Assembly (NCBI GenBank): GCA_021495925.1
Contig: JAKEKT010000016.1
Span: 372,001 to 436,000 of the forward strand
DNA from: Diplodia intermedia
Taxonomy: Eukaryota > Ascomycota > Dothideomycetes > Botryosphaeriales > Botryosphaeriaceae
Length of the DNA stretch: 64,000 bases
Direction of reading: 5' to 3'
Shown here: one piece after another, positions 56,673 through 64,000 of the stretch
How positions within the stretch are numbered: position 1 is the stretch's first letter
Layout: the number at the start of each line of letters is the position of its first letter
Translations under genes and position numbers: made by a program
Notes under the pieces: model-generated
Seen by the model: only the letters and a program-made list of their open reading frames with translations
Told to the model about the DNA's origin: nothing
Databases searched by the model: none

Positions 56673-59202
56673 GTCTATCTTGCGCGCAAACGCCTAGCGA
56701 AGGAGTGTGGCTGCCGACGCGCGCTGCGGAAGGAACTTGCGCAGGGTCGCGAAGGGCTCTTTTTCTGCAAAGGGGGCGGCGGCGGCACTGCTGCGAAGAT
56801 CGATCGGTATCCTGGGAGCTCCTGTCGCGGGTGCGTCAGGGACCACTTCAGTTCCACGAGATAGCGGGCGCGGCGGAGACAAAGGAAGTACTCGGGCTGG
56901 TGGTACACCCAAGGTACCGGTGCAACGGGAGCTATTGCAGCTTTTCGCTTGCTTGATCCCCCCCGCCGCAGGTCCCCAAGAACGCTTTGTTTTCTCTTAC
57001 CTTGGCCGGCGTCGGTCAGTTCATGTACGCCGGGCGTCAGGCTCTCTTTGTCGCTCGCGCGGTCTCGGGCGACAACAGGAGCGGGTCGAGGCGACGTGCG
57101 GTGTCGCGGCCGCTGGGGGCTCGGCGAGGCGTGGGCAGCGGTCAATTGCGCTCGAGCTGGCGGGCTTGAGGCACTGCCGGAGGATTGCAGGCTTGGGCGC
57201 TCCGCAACGGCGGTGGGGGGTGGTGTGTCGTCGCGCGGACGCTGGCGGTAGCGCGCAGGGCGAGAGATTTCAAGCTCGCACAAGAATGCGTTTGCGGGCG
57301 GCTGAAACGAAAGTGTTGGATTTGGAGGCGTGGGCGTGGGCTGGCTCTGGCTGGCCGCAAATCAAGTCGCTGGAGGGCGCGCGCGAGGGAGATTAGCACG
57401 CTCCAGGATCCGAGCACCGGTGTGTGGTGGAGGGTGGTGCACGCGGCGGGCAGCGTGATGCGGGTGATGCGTCGGGGGAGGAGAGGCGGCGTTGGCGAGG
57501 GCGGAGGCAAGGAGGGCGAGGGAACGACAAGGCGCTGGAGAGCGGTGTTGGTGGTGGAGGAGATCGGCCCTGGCGCAGCGGCGACGGCCAAGGGAGGGAG
57601 GGTTGTTGTTTCAGCGCAGCGGCACCACGACGGTTTGAGGGCGCGCTCGGGAGAGGGGCTCGACGAGAGCTTGACGCAGCTCGGGCAACGCGATCGCCAG
57701 CTTGGGAGCATTAGGTTTGCTTGAGCGCTGCCCACGGACGCTGCGCTTGGGCAAATTGCGGCATCCGCTTTCGCCTGCGCGCTGCGTGCCCCTGGATCCC
57801 CTGAAGCGCACAAAAATGGGCCGCGCCGCTCGGCCAGCCCTGGTAGCCAGCTCCGCGCGCTGCATGCCATTCAGGCCGCTCGCTCGCTCCACAAACATTA
57901 ACGCCGTCATTAAGTCGTGAGGGGGGTCCCGCAGCCAGACGACACGCGCCCGTCCCGGTCTGCAGCCCGCCTGCAGCATCGGTATGGAGCAGCCGCGCTC
58001 TCACTCTCATTATTCTCACTCTCACAACGTGGGCGCGGCGTCAGCCACAGCCCTAGGCAGCCGGCTTGCCCATGGGCGAGTCAGTGGGCATGGAGAAGCT
58101 CCGCGCGAACGCCTGCCCTCTGGCTGGCGCGCCCCCAAAAAGGCGCCGCGCAGGATCGCCCAGCGCTCGCTCGCGACATCAAACATCAAATCTCGACAAG
58201 TCGCCGGCCGATTCCTCACACCCGGCCCGCCGACCTAACGCTGCCGCTCCCCTCTCCAGCGCCAATGCTGCAGGAACCGCCCGCCCACGCGTCCGGCTGC
58301 ATACGGGCAGGCAGGCGGACGGCCGCCCACCCCGTGCATTGATCTGCCTCTCGCTCGCTCTCGATAGGCGCATTTTAAATTATTGATATCGACATGGCGC
58401 CAAAGATAAGAAGCGGGCTGCGCGCAGCCCACCTGGTGGGCCGGGCGCGTGGTGGTGTGGTTGCCCTCACGGTTCGAGCAATGCGCACGCCCAATGACGC
58501 CGGCACGCTTAGTTTTCTCGCGTTGCTTTTTCTCACCACCTTGCTGCCAGTGTCCACATGGCTGGCATGGCTGGCGCTCTCGCCCAGACATGGCAGCGCA
58601 GCGCAGCGCGGCGCGGCGCGCATCTGTATTGCGGCATCTGCTCATCAGGCACGCTCCAATGCGGCCCCGTGCTTCCGCCAGAGCCAATCTCGTCCGCTTT
58701 AGGCCCACGGCGCAGCATGAAGAGCAGCAGAGCCAGACAAGCGAAGCCGCGCCATGGCCGGGGCTCGGCGGCGAGCGCTTCGCTGCCCGCGGGCCGCGAC
58801 ACACCATCAGTCGCACATGGCAATTCTCTTACGCACACACGAGCCAGGTAGTTTACCAGCAGTCTACAATACCATGAAGCCCCATGTAACGCCAGCTGCA
58901 CCCCCGCAAATATGTGGCGAAACGCTCCATGGGTATCTCCCAAAAAAGCAACCCTGAAACGCCTCTCCATCAGCTCGCTCTTTCGGCCCATGCCGACGAC
59001 GTCCCGTCCGTAACAAGCAACAGCAGGGACCAATCAATAACCCGACGCGGCAAAAGCGGCGTAGCACCGAGGCTCAAAGGGCAGTCAACTCCGCCCGCGC
59101 CAGGCACGCTTTCGCTCTCTTCTTCTTTTTGACAAAGTCTATGATGCAGATACGAGTATTGCCTCGCTTGCCGCTAGTGCTCCGGTCAACGATCGACTGA
59201 CC
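56673..59202. other. Long intergenic region upstream of the RasGAP gene
   Basis: These 2.5 kb are very GC-rich, especially 56900-57700 and 58050-58800. They hold the RasGAP promoter (side of 56673) and the DUF6594 gene 3' untranslated region (side of 59202). Many overlapping open frames look like GC artefacts. No gene is supported. Confidence 0.45.
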
Positions 59203-61779
59203 TCAAACAACGACCGCGATCACTGCCATAAGAGCGAAGTACCTGCACGTAATCGTTAGCTCCCCGCGTGGCCGCTCACTCTCCTCGCTTCGCATCAGCT
59301 GTTTGGGGTACGACGTACGCGATGCCACATATCCTCCATTCCGTTCCCGACATCAAATTCGAAAACCTAGTTGATGAGACCATCGCTACCTCGGCCGCGC
59401 CGATGATGGTCAGGACAAACAACCGCCCACCGACGCTAGGAATCTGGGGAAATGCAATTAGGGGCAGCACTAAAAAGAGTAGCAGCGCCAACAGCGCCGT
59501 TTGGAGCACTTGGTCGCCTGAGAGCCTCAGTTCATTCGGCCGCTCTTGCCGCTTGTGACGTCGATGGAGGCTCATTAGGTCGGCTTGACGCCTGAGGAAA
59601 CGCGTCTCGTCGTCGTCGATTGGCGCGTGCTCGCGGATCCACGACTCATATGCCGAGACATCATCTGCTCTAGCGGGCTCCGAGACGCTCGACATCTTTT
59701 CAAACGAGGCCATTGTGTTGTCTGTTGCTAAGGTTAGCAGTGCCGAGGCGTATGCAGCCATCCATTTATAGGGGCGCCCTACAATACTGGCCCATCTTGC
59801 AATAAATGTCCCCCAAAACCATCGTACGTCGCTGATGCAGATCGGCTCCATGTTGACTACTGTAACGGCGCGAGGCAGGCAGAGCTTTGCCTACCTCGTC
59901 TCCAGCATGGATCTGCTGCTGGGCAATACACTCGTCTAATACCCGGAGCTCTTCTTCGAGCTCGGACAGTTCGCCCTGCCAGTGGAGAAGTACTCGATGG
60001 TTCAGATACTCGAATCGGCGGTACAATGGTTTTGGGACGTGGCGCCTATCCGCTCCGCTTTCTTCATGGTCGTGCCGTATGCTCGTCTCAGAAAGCGCGA
60101 AAGCAAGCCTTTCGTACCCTGTAGTCGTTGTCTCGGCGAGGTCAGGTAGGTCGGTTTGCAGCTGTCCACTGCCACGACTGTGTGGGGATGGCGGCTGGAA
60201 GTTCCCGTATGGCTGTGCTGCATGATAGCCCGGATCGTGGACGGGCACGTGAGGTACGGGCGGAGGAGGTGGATCCGAATGGCCCCAATACGGCCCGGGC
60301 TGTGGCTGTGGCTGTGAGTTGTTGTGGTAGTAATAATAGGGGAAAACCGTTGGACCACGAGGCGAGTCGGCGGCGTCATTGTGGGAATAACGCGGTTCGT
60401 CCCGCGCCTGGTGGTGCGTTGGGCTCCGCAATATGTGTCGTCGCCGTTGCTCCTTCTGCGCCTCCAGCTTCTGCAGTACGCGGTCCTCACTTCCACCCTC
60501 CCTCGCCTGGGGGTCTTGTGCTTGCAACTCCTGGTAGATTGTGTCGATTTCTAATTGCCTCTGCCTATAACCTTCATCGTAGTCATCGTCGAGCGGGTCC
60601 CACGGCATCCCGACCGATATGCCGTTCATACAATCTCCTTTCCCCGTGCCCTCGGGGCTACTGTCCCGCACGGAAATGCCGGAGTCCGAATTCACGCGAT
60701 CACGATCACCGGCGAATGGCTTCCGGGAGGCGGTAGCGGGGCAGCAATCTCCTCCAAGAGAGGTCTCGGTGTCAGGTAATATCGACGGACCCGGCTCCGT
60801 GGGCTTGAGGGCAGCAGCAGGCGGCTGACTCGATCGACGTCTCCGCTGATGAGAACCTTCGCCTAACTTTGCGGAGCCTTGACTCTCCGAGCGCTTGGAT
60901 GAGCCACCTCTGTGGCGGTGATCGCTGTGGTGTTTCGATGGATGCTTGCGCTTCCTAATACCCTGAGACCTGTCGTATGACTTCTGCGTGATGGTGGAGT
61001 TGCTCCCGCTGGACGAGTGTGTCAAGCTGGAGAAGACGGAGCGCAGCGAAGGGGTAGAGAGCTGCGAGAGGGCATCCGCACTGCGAAGCAAGGAGCTGTG
61101 TTTATGTCTCAGGGATCGACGCGACTGCGGGCCTGCACCGAGGTCAACGCCGGACCCTGACCGGTGGGAGACTTGAGGGCCGGCGCGGCCCCGATGTTGG
61201 GCTACAGCGGTGGTCTTGAAGTAGCGTCCGCCGTTGACATCCGCCGGCGGCGCGGATGAGCCGGCAAAGAAGCCCAGACGCCCGCGGCTGCGGACAGACG
61301 ACGAGGATGGAGTTGTGCGGGGCACCGGTGGCGCTGGCTCCAGATCTGCTATTGCATGCGACGAGGTGAGCAGCGTCTGCCGGGCTGAAGATGAGGTGCG
61401 CGTGCCAGATGCGGTCTTGCGTGCGCTGGCCCTCCTGACTCGCGTCGCTCGTGCCTCCTCAACGTCCTCTGCCTGCCGATCGTCATTCGCAACTCCCGGC
61501 GGCTTTGCAGCGCTGCGCTGATGGCCGCGGCCGAAAGAGGCCGGCCTCTCGTCCGGCGGCGGCTGCTGAGAGGCTCTTGTCGCTGCTGAGGCCCTGCTCG
61601 ACCACGCACCACCACCAACAATCTCTGGCTCGAGATTACTGCGCTCCACCAGCGGCGCTGGGCCAGGTCCAACCGCGTCGTCGGCCTGCGCAGCAGCGCA
61701 CGAAACCCGTTAGCAGGATCCACGTGGGTATGGCTTCTGGGAGCAGAGCGCGCAATCATCTGATGAGCGAGCGTACCAT
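59203..61779 (-). CDS. DUF6594-type membrane protein with a long disordered N-terminus
   Basis: Four exons fit: complement(59203..59242, 59319..59727, 59783..61685, 61777..61779), 784 aa. The first coding exon holds only the ATG, joined to ADDAVGPGPAPLVERS through an intron with a CTGCTAAC-like branch point and GCGCAG acceptor. Residues about 2-480 are rich in Ser, Arg, Pro and His with a basic patch (RKRKHPSKHHSDHRHRGG). From about 510 the DUF6594 pattern appears: YERLAFALSE, PLYRRFEYLNHRVLLHWQ, ELSELEEELRVLDE, DLHQRRTMVLGDI and YESWIREHAP. Three C-terminal membrane segments follow (VLQTALLALLLFLVLPLI, RLFVLTIIGAAEVAMV, IAYFALMAVIAVVV). The last is completed only if the GTACGT donor at 59318 is used. 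Function of the family is unknown; it is abundant in moulds. Confidence 0.8.
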
Positions 61780-62622
61780 GGCGGCGAGGGGCAGCCTACT
61801 CGATAGGACGTGTCGACAGCCAGCTCCTCGCGATGCGATTGTTTGTCCTGGGCGGCGGCTGCTCAATGGAATCCTGACAGTGACGTCTCGGCTGTGGCAC
61901 GTCTGCTGCAGCTAGCCGTAAGAGAAAACGTGCAGCACATCCGACGCGCTGCTTGGGATGGCAATGGCGTGCATATTCCGAGCATTTCAAACGACCCCTC
62001 CGAAGGATGACTGCCGGCCAGGCGACTGCAGTTTGTGTCACAAGAGAGCAGCCAATGTCAGGGATGAACGTTGAAGGCAGGTGTGTTGGCATGCCGCGAA
62101 TGGAAGGAACGAGGGGCCGGGCATGGCGAGCTGACGCCTGCTGCCCTTCAGCCCTTCAGCCCTGAGGTCCAACACTATTCGCGCCGGGCGAGCGACCGTC
62201 CGCCTCTCTACGCTTTCGTCGACCGCGGGAACGAGAGCCGCCACGACAGCCAGAGGCGCCCTCTAGCCTGCCCACCGCCGCGCGAGATGCCCCATCATGC
62301 TGCCGGATTGAGGAAGGTACCCTCACACTCCATTACCGTGTCTCAGCATGCGCGGTTGGCTCTGCGGCCGGCTGTGCGATAGGCGGCGGCCAGTGTCCTT
62401 GGCTAATTCCATGCCGGCGCTACTGCAGAAACTCGGAACAGCACGCTGTTGGTTGAGCGTAGTTAAAACGTTCTATACTATTACACGGCTGTGCCGAAGA
62501 CACGCCTGACCAAAACGCTCCGTAACGCCTGTTCGACTTTCCCACCGAAGCACGGGCAAGCTAAGACTTCAGTATCGTACACGCCGGGTTACCCTTTCTC
62601 ACCGAGGACCCGACTGTAATTG
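61780..62622. other. Intergenic upstream of the DUF6594 gene
   Basis: An 843-bp stretch holding that gene's promoter and the NADH dehydrogenase 3' untranslated region. No gene or repeat is seen. Confidence 0.5.
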
Positions 62623-64000
62623 CTAAAACCGAGACACGTCCCTACCAAACACCCAGTTGATAAACCTCCAGAGGCGTCAGCGTGGGGCCTAAAACATGCC
62701 GAGAACACAGTTCACTTACCAGTACACAGGGATGAGGACCTTGTTACGCCAGCTGACGGCCTTGGTGAGGTAGGCCCCACGCCAGATCAGCCAAGCAGCG
62801 CGGCCAGAGATGTTTCCGCCACCGCCAGTCTGCATCACGGCTCTCCAGTTGCCAATATAGGCCATGACGCCCATGTTCTTCCACGTAAAGCTTTTGCTCT
62901 CGATATCGCCATGGTTGAGTCTCTTGGCGAGCCATACGGCCTTCTGATTTGCGACCTGTGCAGTCGCTGGGTACGCCGTGTTCTCGATGGTCCCGCAATC
63001 ACCCAGGGCGTACACGTCTTCCAGGATTGCCCGAGACTTGCCGTCCTCACCCTGGCCCTGCGGTTCAAGAACGACTCGCAACTGGCCATTCGTGATGACG
63101 GCTCCAGTCTTGGGATGCTTCTTCACAAGCCACGCATCGTTCGATGTATGGTCATCCTTCCCTTGGAGCTGGATTTCCCGTTCCGGCAATGGCTGCACCC
63201 GTCCTAGCGCGTTCTCGACGAAGGGATTCATCATCAGTCCTGTACTCCATACTACCATGCCAACGCCTACTTCGCCTTCCTCCTTCAACTTCAGCGTCCA
63301 GCAAGTCCTCGGCTCCTTCACTCCGGATGACTGTGACTGGGAGGTCGGTACTCCCCGGCGCAGCTCTTGTACGTGGTGAGAGGTCTTGATGTCAATTCCC
63401 TCTCGCTTGAATGTCTTCATCGCGTACTTGCCCAGCTTCTCATCGAACATGGACAGAACTCTCGGCGCGACGTCGTAGACAGTAATCTTGTAGTACTTCA
63501 TGAGATCGGGGTAGAGCTTGGAAAGATCCTCGCGGATGATGTCGTGCAGTTCGGCGGAAAATTCGATGCCAGTAGGACCACCTCCAACGATGGCAAAGTT
63601 GAGGAGGTACTTGCGCATTTCCTCCGACGTGGTGGGTAATGCGGCCGTTTCGAAGCCTAGAGCCTTCAGCAAACTGTTTCGACGCCATCAAGGTCACCTA
63701 CTCACAAGCAAGCAGGCGGTTCCGGATCTTTCTCGCATCACCAACATCCTTCAGGAACAGCGCGTTTTCCCTGACCCCAGGAGTGCCGAATGTCTGGCTG
63801 TAGCAGCCCACTGAAACAATGAGCTTATCATACTTGATGTTGAAAAGCTGTCCCTTCTTCGACTCCTCGACCTTCTCTGCCCTACGCTCTGCAGGCGATT
63901 CATCTTCATGGCGGTCTCCCGTGAGCGCAAGGCCCTGCTGCGGATCCTCGACGGCCTCCTCAATAGACACGGTCTTGTTCTTGAAGTCGACCGCATCAGC
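62623..64000 (-). CDS. nde1: Type II (alternative) NADH-ubiquinone oxidoreductase, 3' part, 5' incomplete
   Basis: Visible exons: complement(62623..62665, 62720..63656, 63706..>64000). The single-subunit flavoprotein oxidises NADH and passes electrons to ubiquinone at the inner mitochondrial membrane without pumping protons. Splicing gives RLLAC|FETAALPTTSEE and IPVYW|FINWVFGRDVSRF; the last exon has only 43 nt. The NADH-binding motif is FAIVGGGPTGIEFSAEL, the second flavin motif is VYALGDC and the quinone-side helix is AQVANQKAVWLAK. The C-terminal GRDVSRF matches the NDE1/NDI1 family. The N-terminal FAD-binding GxGxxG and targeting peptide lie outside the window. I see no EF-hand in the visible part, which leaves external (NDE) versus internal (NDI) type open. 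The acidic insert near 63850-63960 (EDPQQG, DRHEDESPAERRAEKVEES) is longer than I expect for the family. Confidence 0.93.

Noticed and set aside
58470..58490. tRNA-like T-arm (ggttcgagc)
   Set aside because: No matching acceptor stem, anticodon arm or D arm could be drawn around it. No other tRNA candidate was found by eye.
59842..59878. A 37-nt intron in the DUF6594 gene (GTAGGC to TTACAG)
   Set aside because: Removing it would bring an immediate stop. The unspliced reading continues into the conserved DLHQRRTMVLGDI.

Overview
The window looks like ordinary gene-rich euchromatin of a filamentous ascomycete (Pezizomycotina). Genes sit on both strands and are broken by short introns, mostly 45-210 nt, with GTRNGT donors, CTRAC-type branch points and YAG acceptors. 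Several families are typical of moulds: a HymA/MO25 scaffold, a DUF6594 protein, a Syp1 muniscin, an Aur1 inositol phosphorylceramide synthase, a tyrosinase and a very large hybrid histidine kinase. A dothideomycete is my guess; the sequence alone does not settle it. I see no transposon, tRNA, rRNA or CRISPR array. A 96-bp run of N lies at 56045-56140.

Layout: the 3' end of a 1-Cys peroxiredoxin (+, 91-534); an Lsm12 homologue (-, 997-2004); 6-phosphogluconate dehydrogenase with nine exons, two of them micro-exons (-, 2471-4542); an RBM42-like RRM protein (+, 5592-6731); an Ssr4-like SWI/SNF-RSC subunit (+, 7455-9791); a secreted tyrosinase (+, 12286-14582); MCM4 (-, 15648-18784) divergent from tubulin cofactor A (+, 19096-19547); an FKBP prolyl isomerase fused in frame to a STIMATE/TMEM110-type membrane protein (-, 20285-21897); a 2009-aa hybrid histidine kinase (-, 23074-29220); HymA (-, 30640-31919); a CAK/Csk1-like kinase (-, 32666-34265) divergent from Syp1 (+, 34703-37737); Aur1 (-, 40462-41906); an Ace2/Swi5-like zinc-finger factor (-, 45771-47851) divergent from ubiquitin-S27a (+, 48688-49280); Mis14/Nsl1 (-, 49706-50430); a small protein of unknown function (-, 51921-52677); an IQGAP-related RasGAP (-, 53934-56672); a DUF6594 membrane protein (-, 59203-61779); and the 3' part of a type II NADH dehydrogenase (-, 62623-64000).

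Most genes are housekeeping and there is no operon-like or biosynthetic cluster. Themes recur: cell cycle and chromosome function (MCM4, Mis14, CAK-like kinase, Ace2-like factor, Ssr4) and polarity or signalling (HymA, Syp1, RasGAP, histidine kinase). HymA/MO25 and Ace2 act in one pathway in yeast (RAM), but here they lie 14 kb apart and neighbourhood adds nothing to that link. The observation most worth following is the FKBP-STIMATE fusion. Others are the degenerate extra receiver domain in the histidine kinase, the four ACGCG cores packed into 32 bp in the MCM4/cofactor A promoter, and the 7-nt and 25-nt exons of 6-phosphogluconate dehydrogenase.

All exon borders were derived by hand from splice motifs, reading-frame continuity and family knowledge. 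Start codons are the least certain part. Untranslated regions are not mapped.
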